This document shows positions 35,666-45,404 of a stretch of 64,000 bases of DNA, in pieces. Position 1 is the stretch's first letter; each line of letters begins with the position of its first letter. This DNA comes from Hyphomicrobiales bacterium (lineage in GTDB: Bacteria; Pseudomonadota; Alphaproteobacteria; Rhizobiales; Rhizobiaceae): the NCBI GenBank assembly GCA_900473915.1, contig UCNG01000010.1, positions 124,001 through 188,000 of the forward strand, written 5' to 3'. The translations under genes and the position numbers were made by a program. A model generated the notes under the pieces. That model saw only the letters and a program-made list of their open reading frames with translations, had not been told where the DNA came from and did not search any database.

Positions 35666-36748
35666 CTATTTTCCAGAATGCTTTTTATCGGTCCGTTCGC
35701 CGCTTAATCTTGCAAGATCACCGATAAAGTCGCCGATGCCAGGGCGTTTTTCCGCATTGAACGGAAATGGGCGCACGACATCCATCGCCGCTATTCCGAT
35801 ACGGGCGGTCATGAGACCGTTGACGACGCCTTCGCCCAGCTTGGCAGAAAGCCGGGAGGCGAGGCCATGACCGACAAGCTGTTGTATAACGCTGTCGCCC
35901 ATGGCCAGCGTTCCCGTCACGGCCAGATGAGCGATGACCCGGCGGGCTAGTTTCACGAAGCCAAGCGTGCCGGGGCGCCCGCCATAGAGTTGCGAGAGCC
36001 GGCGGATCAGTCGCGCCGATTCGAAAATGACATAGCCAATGTCGACCAATGCACGCGGGCTGATTGCGGTGACGATTGAAACACGTTTTGAGGCATTCAG
36101 AATAAGCGCGCGCGCCTCGCGGTCGAGGGGGCGGAGAATTTCCGTTTCGGCGAGCTGGATCAAGTTCCGCCCATCAATAATATCGTCGGTCAGGCCATCC
36201 AGAAGCTGTCGTCCGCGCGCAGTTTCCGGCAAGCCCGCCGCAATCGAGCGCAGCGCATCCACGGCTTTTCTGGCTGCTGCCATATCGTCACGTTCCGCCG
36301 CATCTGCCGCATTTTTACGAAGATGCTGCACGGAAGCGAGACGACGGAGCGCAAATAATTCGCGAACGACGATAGCAATAAAGGCGGCGAGCGCGATCAT
36401 AGCGACACCCAAGGCCGTCCAGCCGAGCCAGTCCGCGCGGGAAAACAGCGCCCGGATAAGGTCTTCGGTCCAGATGCCGACAGCGAATGAAACAAGGATG
36501 CCGAGTGCCCCGAAAAGTATTGTGCCGAGCGACCAGCCCTTGCGTTCAGGCACTTCTAATGACGGATCGAGAATTTCCAGTTCCGCGGCTTCCTCATCAC
36601 TCAATGCAAAGACATCCGGTTGTGACACTACCGCGTCAAGGTCGCGCACTGCACGAGGACGGCGAGGTGTTTCTTCCACTGCTTCAGGGCGGGCCGAAGG
36701 CTGGTTTACCGCAAAGGATACTGGTTTGCGCGGCGTCTTATCAGTCAT
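35666..36748 (-). CDS. YcjF/UPF0283-family membrane protein
   Basis: A 360-residue inner-membrane protein: a proline/arginine-rich cytosolic N-terminus, two adjacent transmembrane helices (about 75-95 and 108-130: SLGTILFGALGILVSFAVGI and LGWTALGVAMIALAAFIAIVV), then an alpha-helical domain with the TIGR01620 features (SPRALVDIGYVIFESARLIRRLS, GGRPGTLGFVKLARRV). It overlaps ycjX by 4 nt (ATGA). The pair is widely conserved in proteobacteria and associated with envelope stress, but the mechanism is unknown. Confidence 0.9.
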   Translation of the reverse strand: MTDKTPRKPVSFAVNQPSARPEAVEETPRRPRAVRDLDAVVSQPDVFALSDEEAAELEILDPSLEVPERKGWSLGTILFGALGILVSFAVGIWTEDLIRALFSRADWLGWTALGVAMIALAAFIAIVVRELFALRRLASVQHLRKNAADAAERDDMAAARKAVDALRSIAAGLPETARGRQLLDGLTDDIIDGRNLIQLAETEILRPLDREARALILNASKRVSIVTAISPRALVDIGYVIFESARLIRRLSQLYGGRPGTLGFVKLARRVIAHLAVTGTLAMGDSVIQQLVGHGLASRLSAKLGEGVVNGLMTARIGIAAMDVVRPFPFNAEKRPGIGDFIGDLARLSGERTDKKHSGK

Positions 36749-38205
36749 GCGAGACGGTCCCCAATCAGAAACTGCAAGGCGCGATCCAGCCTTATATGCG
36801 GAAGGGAAAGCGTTATGCCTTCGGCCGTACGCTCAAGCCGGGGCGGACGAAAACGCACGAAGCGAATAGTCGGCTCGTTTTCAGCAAAGGACTGCTCGAA
36901 GATTGCATTGGGATTTTTTGGCAAGTCACCGGGAAATATGGCGGTTTCACTTTCACCATCGAATAGCTGGCCGTCGATCTTTTCGCCTTTCAGCGGCGTG
37001 CCGACGATGACAGGTAGGGTCTCCTTGCCCTGCGTCACCGTTGCCTCGCGGGTGGCGCGTACTGCCGCCATGGCCAGAACATCAATATCCGCGCCGGAAA
37101 AATCGGCACGTTCGATGGCTCGTTCCACCAGTCGTCGCACGATAGCTTGCAGACGGTCGTGACTTTCATGATGCAAGTGGTCGGCTTTGGTTGCGGCGAC
37201 AAGAATACGCCCGATCCGGCGCTGGATCAGGCCAGTCAGCAGGTTCGAACGGCCGGGCCGGAAGCAGGACAGAATATCGGTAAGGGCGCGTTCCAGGTCG
37301 GCAACAACTGCGCCGCCCGCATTCATCGCCTGCATGGCATCGATAAGCACGATTTGCCGGTCGAGCCGCGCAATATGTTCGCGAAAAAACGGCTTGATGA
37401 CATAGGTTTTATAGGCTTCGTAGCGCCGTTCCATCATGGCGCCCAAGGAACCCGGCTTCAGATCGTCGGGTTTCAGGTCTGGAAGTGGAGCAAATGTCAG
37501 GGCAGGCGAGCCCTCAAGGTCGCCCGGCATCAGGAAACGCCCGGGCGGCAAGGTGGATAGTGCACGCTCATCAGCTTTGCCTGCACGTAAGTAAGCTGTG
37601 AAGCTTCTGGCAAGGCGCTGTGCAGTCAGTTCATCTGCTTTTTCAGACGCTTTGACGAGGGAAGCTTCAGCGATCCATTCCTGAGCCAGATCCTTGTGCG
37701 TCGGCTCGTGAGCCAGAGCAAAGGAGTCCGCACTGAATTCGGCATAGGATTTGCCAAGCAGGGGCAGGTCGAGCAGCCACTCGCCGGGATAGTCGACAAT
37801 ATCGACCGAGAGTTTGCCGGGCGACAACCATCGTCCCCAGGCGGAGGCGGATTCATATTCGATAGTCAGGCGCAATTGCGAAATTGCACGAGTGGAGTCT
37901 GGCCAGATGCGCTCATCGATCAATGCCGACAGATGCTCTTCATATTGAAAGCGAGGGACCGCATCGTCCGGCTGCGGTTCGAGCAGTGCACGCGAAATGC
38001 GGCCTGATTTATAGGCTTCGAACATCGGGAGCCTGCCGCCGTGCAGCATATTATGGACGAGGGCTGTGATGAAAACCGTCTTTCCCGCGCGAGACAATCC
38101 AGTGACGCCAAGCCGCAATGACGGAGATAGAAGTCCGGTCGCACGATCTGCCAGCGTATCCAGTGCGATCTTTGCTTCGTCGCCAATACTCGTCAGCTTA
38201 GCCAA
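36745..38205 (-). CDS. YcjX-family P-loop GTPase-like protein
   Basis: A 486-residue dynamin-like or GTPase-related protein. Walker A is GLSRAGKT, the switch/Walker B region is DIVDYPGEWLLDLPLL, and the base-recognition-like motif is VAATKADHL. The family is always linked to YcjF and is thought to act with it at the membrane. It is the first gene of the pair and its ATGA overlap suggests coupled translation. The function is not established. Confidence 0.9.
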   Translation of the reverse strand: MAKLTSIGDEAKIALDTLADRATGLLSPSLRLGVTGLSRAGKTVFITALVHNMLHGGRLPMFEAYKSGRISRALLEPQPDDAVPRFQYEEHLSALIDERIWPDSTRAISQLRLTIEYESASAWGRWLSPGKLSVDIVDYPGEWLLDLPLLGKSYAEFSADSFALAHEPTHKDLAQEWIAEASLVKASEKADELTAQRLARSFTAYLRAGKADERALSTLPPGRFLMPGDLEGSPALTFAPLPDLKPDDLKPGSLGAMMERRYEAYKTYVIKPFFREHIARLDRQIVLIDAMQAMNAGGAVVADLERALTDILSCFRPGRSNLLTGLIQRRIGRILVAATKADHLHHESHDRLQAIVRRLVERAIERADFSGADIDVLAMAAVRATREATVTQGKETLPVIVGTPLKGEKIDGQLFDGESETAIFPGDLPKNPNAIFEQSFAENEPTIRFVRFRPPRLERTAEGITLSLPHIRLDRALQFLIGDRLA

Positions 38206-38297
38206 TTATCCCTCGCCGAATTCGGTGCTCTGTCAGCGCTATAGATAGGGGCGAGCCGGCCGTCTTGGCAAGGAAGGTCACTGCACTTACGGAAAAT

Positions 38298-38798
38298 CTA
38301 TTGGGGCAGGATGAAGCTTTCGAGATAGCCTGTGCCGCGCTCAAGCTCACCCAACGACGTGGGGAATGTGATATTCGCCAGTGCTGCTGTTGGAAAACCT
38401 GCGCTAAGTTTCAGAAGACCGTCCTTGTTGCCATCGCTACACAGGGCGAGTGCGAGATCTTCAATGCTGGGATTGTGCCCGACGAGCAGGAGGGTGGGCA
38501 CATCGCCATATCTGCGTATTGATTGCATATAGTCGGCCGCCCCGCCGCTATAGATCGCGTCATCAATGATGGGTTCCGCCTCGATCTTCAGTCGTTCCAT
38601 GATGCCGTAAGCAGTTTCTCTGGTCCGACGCGAACCGGAAAGAACAACCATATCAGGATAGAGGCCGACAGACTTCATAGTCCTTGCAAGCCGGTCGAGT
38701 GATGTTTTTCCTTCCTCATCCAGCGGGCGGTCGAAATCCTTCATTCCAGGTTTTGCCCACATGGCTCTGGCATGCCTTAGGAGAAGCAAACGACTCAT
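38298..38798 (-). CDS. SixA-type histidine phosphatase
   Basis: A 166-residue phosphoglycerate-mutase-superfamily protein with the RHG-type motif LLRHARAMW at the start, a second catalytic His in LLLVGHNPSIEDLA, and the Arg in SGSRRTRETA. SixA proteins dephosphorylate phosphohistidine on HPt domains or NPr. Here a partner could be the nitrogen-PTS or a phosphorelay such as CckA-ChpT, but that is only a possibility. It is transcribed alone, 92 nt upstream of ycjX on the same strand. Confidence 0.88.
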   Translation of the reverse strand: MSRLLLLRHARAMWAKPGMKDFDRPLDEEGKTSLDRLARTMKSVGLYPDMVVLSGSRRTRETAYGIMERLKIEAEPIIDDAIYSGGAADYMQSIRRYGDVPTLLLVGHNPSIEDLALALCSDGNKDGLLKLSAGFPTAALANITFPTSLGELERGTGYLESFILPQ

Positions 38799-39187
38799 CT
38801 GTAACGTTCCAATTTGTGTGATTGCGAATTTTCTTGCCGCATTTTGAGCGCAAATGGGCGCTGTTGGCGTTCATTCTCGCGATTTTTTGATGTCTGTCAG
38901 CAATATTCACAGCCTCGGTCTGCCTAATTGTTGGGCGGGCCATGCGTCCTAAGGTTGATGTTCGTTTCGTCTGGAATTTATATGCGGTTTGCCTGTAATT
39001 GTTTGAAGTCATTTCCAAAGTCTAACCAATGAATTTTCCCGGAGAATTTTGAATTGCTTAATTTTCATGCAAAATCATACAAAACTGATGCACTAAAAAG
39101 TAGTGAGATACGCTTGTTTGATGTTGTGTCCTTGTTGCTATGGAACTATATAACCGCTCGCGTCTCCTAGATGTGGGGTGATTCAGA
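38799..39187. other. 389-bp AT-rich gap between sixA and dksA
   Basis: Divergent upstream region. The right half (39040-39170) is distinctly AT-rich and probably holds the dksA promoter (for example around TTGCTATGGAACTATATAAC), but I cannot assign -35/-10 boxes with confidence. No coding frame in it is credible. Confidence 0.4.
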
Positions 39188-39604
39188 ATGAGTGAATTGA
39201 TCGACCTTGACTATAGGCCCACTGAAGACGAGCCGTTCATGAATGAGCGGCAGAAGTCTTACTTTCGCGCGAAACTGATCGCGTGGAAGAATGATATTCT
39301 GCGAGAAGCGCGCGAAACGCTTGAGGCGCTACAGCAGGAAAATGCCAACCATCCCGACCTGGCGGACAGGGCATCCTCCGAAACGGATCGGGCAATTGAG
39401 CTACGAGCTCGCGACAGACAGCGCAAATTGATATCCAAAATTGACGCAGCCTTGAGCCGCATCGATGAAGGAACATATGGCTTCTGCGAGGAAACGGGAG
39501 AACCTATCAGCTTGAAGCGGCTTGATGCGCGTCCGATCGCTACGCTTTCCATCGAAGCGCAGGAGCGTCATGAGCGTCGTGAGAAAGTCTATCGCGACGA
39601 TTAG
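39188..39604 (+). CDS. dksA: DksA-type RNA polymerase-binding protein, cysteine-poor
   Basis: A 138-residue transcription factor that enters the RNA polymerase secondary channel and works with ppGpp. A long helical hairpin (about 25-92) is followed by the zinc-finger fold YGFCEETGEPISLKRLDARP. Of the four positions that are Cys in E. coli DksA only Cys100 is present; the others are Thr103, Ser121 and Ala124, so zinc binding is not expected. This non-zinc form is usual in rhizobia and brucellae. The coiled-coil tip has acidic residues (NHPDLADRAS), but with Leu-Ala between the two Asp rather than the classic DxxDxA. It is followed by a degenerate repeat and a bidirectional terminator. Confidence 0.9.
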   Translation: MSELIDLDYRPTEDEPFMNERQKSYFRAKLIAWKNDILREARETLEALQQENANHPDLADRASSETDRAIELRARDRQRKLISKIDAALSRIDEGTYGFCEETGEPISLKRLDARPIATLSIEAQERHERREKVYRDD

Positions 39605-39704
39605 AGCCTTAAGGCTGTATCCTTGCATCTTACCTTTCAAGAATCGGATCTGATTTTTGGGTAGATGCGGCTGGGGCGTTTCCGGTTAAAACAGAATAGT
39701 TGGA

Positions 39705-39731
39705 AACCGGTTCCCATTTTTGAGGACATGC
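39705..39731 (-). repeat. Degenerate copy of the GCATGTC palindromic repeat
   Basis: On the minus strand it begins GCATGTCCTCAAAAATGGG and continues with AACCGGTT. It matches the left arm and centre of the element at 32152-32194 with few changes. The right arm is eroded. Confidence 0.6.
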
Positions 39732-39758
39732 TCCAGTTTCGAGACGGTTTAAAAAATT

Positions 39759-39787
39759 TAGGCTGCGGTTTCCGCAGCCTATTTTCT
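39759..39787. terminator. Bidirectional terminator between dksA and the FliO-domain gene
   Basis: TAGGCTGCGG and CCGCAGCCTA pair perfectly around TTT. TTTTCTT follows on the plus strand, and AATTTTTT on the minus strand. It lies between two convergent stops (39604 and 39817). Confidence 0.9.
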
Positions 39788-39816
39788 TAGTATCGAGATA
39801 AGCTTTAACGGAAACA

Positions 39817-41094
39817 TCAGTTTCTGCGAATTTCATCCTTGGTCAATTCACCGAGAAGCTTTTCCATTTCATCCTCGATATCATTCCCGGTTCTCTCTTC
39901 AGCAGCGTCATCCGCTGCGGAAATATCAAGCGAACTGAGAAGCTCATTTTCGAAGAATTCAGTATCGAACGAAGCCTCTTCCTTGGTGGTCTCGTTGGTA
40001 GTGCTCTGTGATCGGATGTCTGCAGTGATTGCGTCATGCAATGCGTCGCCGAGATCGAGCAGATCGTCGTCTGCCGTTTCTGTCGAGGCAGCCTCTGGTT
40101 CCAATGATGCGGGGGCTGCCACCGCAATTTCCGGCTCGATCCGCTGGGGTTCGGCGGGGGGAGTGAAGGCTGGCGTGGCAGTCGAGGAGACTGTCGGGCC
40201 CGTTACGTCGAGCGTTGGGGATTTGTCGGCAACAGTCGTTTCGCGTTCTGGAATGATGCTGCCGAGATTTGCAGAAGCGACCGAAGCCGTCGTTGCAACG
40301 CTGGCTGCGGCGGTGGCCGTGCCCGATGAGGTTGAGCTCAGAACGCCGCGGGAAACCTGGCTCAACGGATAAGCAGGATGGGCGCGGGTTGATTGCGGTT
40401 GGGATTGTGCGGGGCGGGGCGGTAATACCGTCCGTGGCTGCGGCGGATAGTTCGGTGCCGGGCGCGGTTGTGGACGCGGCTGGACCGTTTGGCTGGATTT
40501 CGGCTCTGCAGCTGGCCGCGGCGGGACAGGTGCGGTGGGTGCCTGCGGAGTAGCACGAACAGGCGAAGCGGCTTGCTGCACGGGCGCTTCCGGCTGTGCT
40601 TCAGGCTTGCGATAAACCGGCGTTTCGATTGCCGAAGTCAGCTGGATTGCTTCATCATTCCCTTCAGCCTGTGGTGTGTGCAGCGAAAGAGCAGGGCGCT
40701 CCGCCTTTTCGTTCGTCAGGGTTGCCTCATGCTGCTTGAAGCGCTCGATGTGTTCGGGCTCTATACGTGAGGTCTGGATGCGGACATGGGCGCGCGATTC
40801 CATGATGATGTTTTGTTCGACCACCACATCGGTGGGGCCGCCAATAAGCAGAAGGTGTTCCACATCATCACGACGGATCAGAACAAGCTTGCGCTTGCTG
40901 TCGACTGCTGCGGCGTCCATCACCGAAAGACGCGGCTGGCGCGTGCGCCCGTTAGCGACGAAAGTTCCCCGGCTGAAACGACGAATGATACTGAGAACAA
41001 CGAAAATTCCGCCAAGAATGATCGCAAATATCAGGACGAAGCCAACAATATTAGCCGTGCTCTCTCCAACGATGCCGGTGAGCCATTCCTTCAT
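39817..41094 (-). CDS. FliO/MopB-domain membrane protein with long disordered tail
   Basis: A 425-residue protein. One transmembrane helix near the N-terminus (ANIVGFVLIFAIILGGIFVVL) is followed by a small FliO-like beta domain (about 50-100: LSVMDAAAVDSKRKLVLIRRDDVEHLLLI, then GGPTDVVVEQN), then about 280 residues of Pro/Gln/Ala/Thr-rich low complexity and an acidic C-terminus (about 340-425). True FliO is about 100-150 residues and lies in a flagellar operon; none is here. The gene is divergent from cckA by 418 nt. It may be a membrane scaffold that reuses the FliO fold, and I would not call it flagellar without more evidence. Confidence 0.75.
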   Translation of the reverse strand: MKEWLTGIVGESTANIVGFVLIFAIILGGIFVVLSIIRRFSRGTFVANGRTRQPRLSVMDAAAVDSKRKLVLIRRDDVEHLLLIGGPTDVVVEQNIIMESRAHVRIQTSRIEPEHIERFKQHEATLTNEKAERPALSLHTPQAEGNDEAIQLTSAIETPVYRKPEAQPEAPVQQAASPVRATPQAPTAPVPPRPAAEPKSSQTVQPRPQPRPAPNYPPQPRTVLPPRPAQSQPQSTRAHPAYPLSQVSRGVLSSTSSGTATAAASVATTASVASANLGSIIPERETTVADKSPTLDVTGPTVSSTATPAFTPPAEPQRIEPEIAVAAPASLEPEAASTETADDDLLDLGDALHDAITADIRSQSTTNETTKEEASFDTEFFENELLSSLDISAADDAAEERTGNDIEDEMEKLLGELTKDEIRRN

Positions 41095-41512
41095 GCGGAT
41101 ACCCTCTTATACAATAAACGAAAAACTTGCGATGAGCGGAGACTGCGTTTCCCCTACACTCCGCGTCATCACGTGGCTGGTACAGTAGTTGAATTTTTCT
41201 GGCTTGGGAATGTTTGTTCGAATTGCGGGAAATATATGATCCCCAGGCAAAACAGTGCAAAAAAGTCCAATTTGGGCTGTTTCGGTGCACCAATGCTTGT
41301 GCTGCTCGCCAATTAAAGCATTCTGCGAATCGGATATACCCAGACATATTGGCTGAGCCGCGCCACGCGGCAGCTGAATTGCGCAGAAAAGCGCATTCGA
41401 GAAAATCGGATATGCGGATGATTGAAATGACGTCCTGGCTGATCGAAAAAACAAATGGCGTGCAGCAGCCATTTGATACCCAGCCACGCAACATGAAAGG
41501 GCAACTGGCTTG
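41095..41512. other. 418-bp gap between the FliO-domain gene and cckA
   Basis: Divergent upstream region. It holds a direct repeat AATCGGATAT at 41328 and 41404 and short open frames with no good ribosome site. No promoter stands out and no RNA gene is visible. Confidence 0.4.
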
Positions 41513-44086
41513 ATGTCGCGACAGACGGACAACGCCTATCCGAAACCCCTTGTAATGCCAAAGCGCAACCGCAGCGGAGCCCTTCTACTGCTGATCGTCG
41601 GCGTCCTCCTGACTGTCGCAGCAATCGCCTATTTTCTGTTTCGCGATCAAGTTGGAGATGGATTTGCCCTTGTCCTTATGGGCATTCTGTCCATGGTTGG
41701 CGTCTTTTATCTCTTCGGCGCGGCAACAGGCCTGATCCAGTTCAGCCAGAAGAACGGCGAGCAGGATCTCGCTCATTCCTTCATGGATTCGCAGCCGGAA
41801 GGAACAGTTATTTCCGATGCGCGGGGGCAGATCGTTTACGCCAATCAGGCTTATGCGGTGATGACCGGCGTTGCGAATGCGGAAGGCGTTCGCTCGCTCG
41901 ATAATGTGCTGACGGCAGAACCGGCAGCATCGGATGCCATTTATCGCCTGACCAATGCAGTCCGCGATGGCCTGTCGGCACAGGAAGAAGTGCGCCTTTC
42001 CGGCGGTCTTTCCCGAGAAGGACATGGTTCGCTGGCACCGGTCTGGTATCGCATCAAGGCGCGCCCCATCGAGGCGGGACAGGAGTTTAAAAGTCCGCTC
42101 GTCGCCTGGCAGATTGCGGATATTTCCGACGAGCGTGCGGAGCAGGAGCGTTTCTTTCAGGAACTTCAGGAAGCCATCAATCATCTGGACCACGCGCCAG
42201 CCGGCTTTTTCTCCGCTGATCCTTCGGGCCGGATCATCTACCTCAATGCGACGCTTGCCGAATGGCTTGGCGTTGATCTGACCCAGTTCACGCCCGGATC
42301 ACTGACGCTCAACGATATCGTGGCGGGCAGTGGAATGGCGCTCATCAAGGCGGTGAAAGCCGAACCGGGCACGAGCCGCAACACGGTCATCGATCTCGAC
42401 CTCATCAAGCGCAACGGACAGAGCCTCGCCGTTCGCTTCTATCACCGTGTTCAGGCCGCACGCGATGGTACACGCGGGACGAGCCGCACCATCGTTCTGG
42501 ATCGTGCGGAGGGTGAAGATTCGTCAATGGCGCTGCGCTCTGCCGAAGTGCGCTTCACGCGATTCTTCAATTCGGCTCCGATGGCCATCGCGGCAGTTGA
42601 TGCGGGCGGGCATATTTTGCGCACCAATGCACGCTTCCTCGATATTTTCGCGCCCGTTGTCGATCGCGATGCGATTGACGGCAATGCGAAACTTGAAATC
42701 GTTGTGCATGAACGCGACCGCGAAACTTTCAACAGGGCGCTGGCTGCCGCCTTTGCAGGGCAAGCCAGCATTTCCCCCGTCGATACGGTGTTGCCGGGCA
42801 ATGAAGAGCGGCACATCCGCTTTTATATGAGCCCCGTTACCGACCTGGGCGGCGAGCGCGCCGAAGAGGCAGCGATTATCTCCGCCGTAGAGACGACCGA
42901 GCAGAAAGCTCTCGAAAACCAGATGGCGCAAAGCCAGAAGATGCAGGCTGTCGGCCAGCTCGCAGGCGGTATTGCGCATGACTTCAACAATGTCCTGACT
43001 GCGATCATCATGTCGTCGGACCTGCTGCTGACCAATCATCGTGCGTCCGATCCGTCTTTCCCGGACATCATGAACATTAAGCAGAACGCCAACCGCGCCG
43101 CCTCTCTTGTGCGCCAGTTGCTGGCGTTCTCGCGCCGTCAGACGTTGCGTCCGGAAGTCCTCGACCTGACTGACGTTCTGGCCGATCTGCGCATGCTTCT
43201 CGCGCGCCTGGTGGGCAAGGATATCGAGCTGAAGATCGATCACGGACGCGATCTGTGGCCGGTCAAGGCCGATCTCGGACAGTTCGAACAGGTTGCCGTC
43301 AATCTGGCGGTCAACGCGCGCGATGCCATGCCGGAGGGCGGTGAAATCACGCTTCGTACCCGCAATGTGCCGATGCAGGAAGCTGCAAAGCTTCAATATC
43401 GCGATCTGCCGGAAGCGGATTATGTTGTGTTTGAAGTCGAAGACACCGGCACAGGCATACCCGCAGACGTGCTTGAAAAGATTTTTGAGCCATTCTTCAC
43501 GACGAAGGAAGTAGGCAAGGGCACAGGCCTCGGTCTGTCGATGGTCTATGGTATCATCAAGCAGACCGGCGGCTTCATCTATTGTGATTCCGAAGTCGGA
43601 AAAGGCACGACCTTCAAGATATTCCTGCCGCGCCTCATCGAGGAAAAGCGCGCCGACGATGCGCCTGTCGTCGTGAAGGAAAAGAAGGTCGAGAAAGCAA
43701 CCGATCTTTCCGGTTCCGCAACAGTGCTTCTTGTGGAAGACGAGGATGCAGTCCGCATGGGCGGGGTACGTGCGCTCCAGTCGCGGGGTTACACGGTCCA
43801 CGAAGCGGCTTCCGGCGTCGAAGCGCTTGAGGTGATGGCTGAACTTGGCGGCGAGGTCGATATTGTTGTGTCGGATGTGGTCATGCCCGAAATGGATGGC
43901 CCGACGCTTCTACGCGAGTTGCGCAAGACGCATCCGGACATCAAGTTCATTTTCGTGTCGGGCTATGCGGAGGACGCCTTTGCACGCAATCTTCCAGCCG
44001 ATGCAAAATTCGGATTCCTGCCGAAGCCGTTTTCGCTCAAACAGTTGGCCACTACAGTTAAGGAAATGCTGGAGAAGCAGGATTAA
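41513..44086 (+). CDS. cckA: Cell-cycle hybrid histidine kinase CckA
   Basis: The bifunctional kinase/phosphatase that controls CtrA and CpdR through ChpT. In the 857-residue protein two transmembrane helices lie at about 22-43 and 51-72, followed by PAS-type domains (about 95-460), the HisKA domain with His489 in [11 protein letters not shown], the HATPase domain ([27 protein letters not shown]) and a C-terminal receiver with Asp788 in [12 protein letters not shown]. Length, domain order and the H-box are those of CckA in Brucella and Caulobacter. The ATG at 41513 is chosen; a TTG one codon earlier is in frame. An essential regulator in relatives. Confidence 0.93.
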   Translation: MSRQTDNAYPKPLVMPKRNRSGALLLLIVGVLLTVAAIAYFLFRDQVGDGFALVLMGILSMVGVFYLFGAATGLIQFSQKNGEQDLAHSFMDSQPEGTVISDARGQIVYANQAYAVMTGVANAEGVRSLDNVLTAEPAASDAIYRLTNAVRDGLSAQEEVRLSGGLSREGHGSLAPVWYRIKARPIEAGQEFKSPLVAWQIADISDERAEQERFFQELQEAINHLDHAPAGFFSADPSGRIIYLNATLAEWLGVDLTQFTPGSLTLNDIVAGSGMALIKAVKAEPGTSRNTVIDLDLIKRNGQSLAVRFYHRVQAARDGTRGTSRTIVLDRAEGEDSSMALRSAEVRFTRFFNSAPMAIAAVDAGGHILRTNARFLDIFAPVVDRDAIDGNAKLEIVVHERDRETFNRALAAAFAGQASISPVDTVLPGNEERHIRFYMSPVTDLGGERAEEAAIISAVETTEQKALENQMAQSQKMQAVGQLAGGIAHDFNNVLTAIIMSSDLLLTNHRASDPSFPDIMNIKQNANRAASLVRQLLAFSRRQTLRPEVLDLTDVLADLRMLLARLVGKDIELKIDHGRDLWPVKADLGQFEQVAVNLAVNARDAMPEGGEITLRTRNVPMQEAAKLQYRDLPEADYVVFEVEDTGTGIPADVLEKIFEPFFTTKEVGKGTGLGLSMVYGIIKQTGGFIYCDSEVGKGTTFKIFLPRLIEEKRADDAPVVVKEKKVEKATDLSGSATVLLVEDEDAVRMGGVRALQSRGYTVHEAASGVEALEVMAELGGEVDIVVSDVVMPEMDGPTLLRELRKTHPDIKFIFVSGYAEDAFARNLPADAKFGFLPKPFSLKQLATTVKEMLEKQD

Positions 44087-44110
44087 TGCTTCGACGAGGC
44101 TTCGATCATA

Positions 44111-45331
44111 ATGCCTGAGGGCAATATTGCTATTCTCGGCGGCGGCCCGTCTGGCCTGATGGCCGCCGAAAGACTGTCGGTGCGGGGATACCGTGTGACG
44201 GTGTACGAGCAGATGCCCACGATTGGCCGCAAGTTCCTGCTTGCGGGCAAATCTGGTCTCAATATTACGCATTCGGAGTGTTTTGCGGCTTTCGCAAAGC
44301 GCTTCGGCGCCAGTAGCGATCGGCTCCTTCCAGCATTGACTGTTTTCGGTCCGACGGAATTGCGAGCCTGGGCCGATGGTTTGGGTGCTGATACTTTTGT
44401 GGGGTCATCCGGTCGCGTTTTTCCCAAAGCAATGAAGGCGTCGCCGCTTCTGCGGGGCTGGGGGAAACGTCTTGAAGAACAGGGCGTTCGGATACTCAAA
44501 CGGCATCGCTGGGTTGGTTTCAAGGGCAACGACCTTCTGATCGATACCCCGGATGGCGTTGAGGCGATTGCATGTGACGCCGCGCTTTTTGCTTTTGGCG
44601 GTGGAAGCTGGCCGAAGCTCGGCTCGAATGGACACTGGATCGACGAGTTTCGACGCAAATCAATAGACATCGCGCCTTTCCGCCCCGCCAATTGCGGGTT
44701 TGATGTTGCCTGGAGCGATTTCTTTGCTGAACGCTTTGCCGGGGAGCCAGTGAAGTCCGTTACCGCGACATCCGATGCAGGTACGATACAGGGCGAGTTT
44801 GTCATTACGCGCGGTGGAATCGAAGGAAGCCTCGTTTATGCGCATTCCGCAGCACTGCGCGACAGCTTGGAAGAAAACGGGAGGGTGTCTTTAACGCTCG
44901 ATCTTGTTCCAGGGCGAAGCCTCGAGCGACTGGAAAACGATATTGCCCGGCAGGATGCGAAGCTCAGCCTTGGTAATCTCTTGCGCAAGAGCGCTGGCCT
45001 GACAGGTGTGAAAGCCGCCCTCGTGACGGAATTCACGCGTAACAAAAATCCAAAAGAGCTGGCCCGTGCGATCAAAGCGCTTTCGGTGCCGCTTCTTCGT
45101 CCGCGCCCGCTTAGTGAGGCGATTTCATCGGCAGGTGGTATTCGCTGGCACGAAATCGACGAAAATTACATGCTTCCAAAGCTTCCCGGCATCTTCGTCG
45201 CCGGTGAAATGATTGATTGGGAAGCTCCGACGGGCGGTTATCTGCTGACAGCCTGTTTCGCGATGGGGCGCGCTGCAGCCGATGGAATTGATGCATGGAT
45301 CAAGGCCGGAAATACGCGTGGCCCGAGTTAA
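44111..45331 (+). CDS. HI0933-family FAD-dependent oxidoreductase
   Basis: A 406-residue flavoprotein. The FAD motif AILGGGPSGLMAAERL is at the N-terminus, with KFLLAGKSGLNITHSE, the characteristic HI0933/TIGR03862 segment, and a C-terminal GGYLLTACFAMGRAAADG. The reaction is unknown for this family. It lies 24 nt after cckA, so co-transcription is likely, though no functional link to the cell cycle is evident. Confidence 0.88.
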   Translation: MPEGNIAILGGGPSGLMAAERLSVRGYRVTVYEQMPTIGRKFLLAGKSGLNITHSECFAAFAKRFGASSDRLLPALTVFGPTELRAWADGLGADTFVGSSGRVFPKAMKASPLLRGWGKRLEEQGVRILKRHRWVGFKGNDLLIDTPDGVEAIACDAALFAFGGGSWPKLGSNGHWIDEFRRKSIDIAPFRPANCGFDVAWSDFFAERFAGEPVKSVTATSDAGTIQGEFVITRGGIEGSLVYAHSAALRDSLEENGRVSLTLDLVPGRSLERLENDIARQDAKLSLGNLLRKSAGLTGVKAALVTEFTRNKNPKELARAIKALSVPLLRPRPLSEAISSAGGIRWHEIDENYMLPKLPGIFVAGEMIDWEAPTGGYLLTACFAMGRAAADGIDAWIKAGNTRGPS

Positions 45332-45404
45332 GTCAACGCGATCTTGACCGGCCGCAGGCTAATGGCATTGAATGCATGTCGTCCGGGAAGGGAAAACGCG
45401 CGCG

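Noticed and set aside
41214-41513. 99-residue frame just upstream of cckA
   Set aside because: No ribosome site; low-complexity, non-conserved-looking sequence that overlaps the cckA start region.
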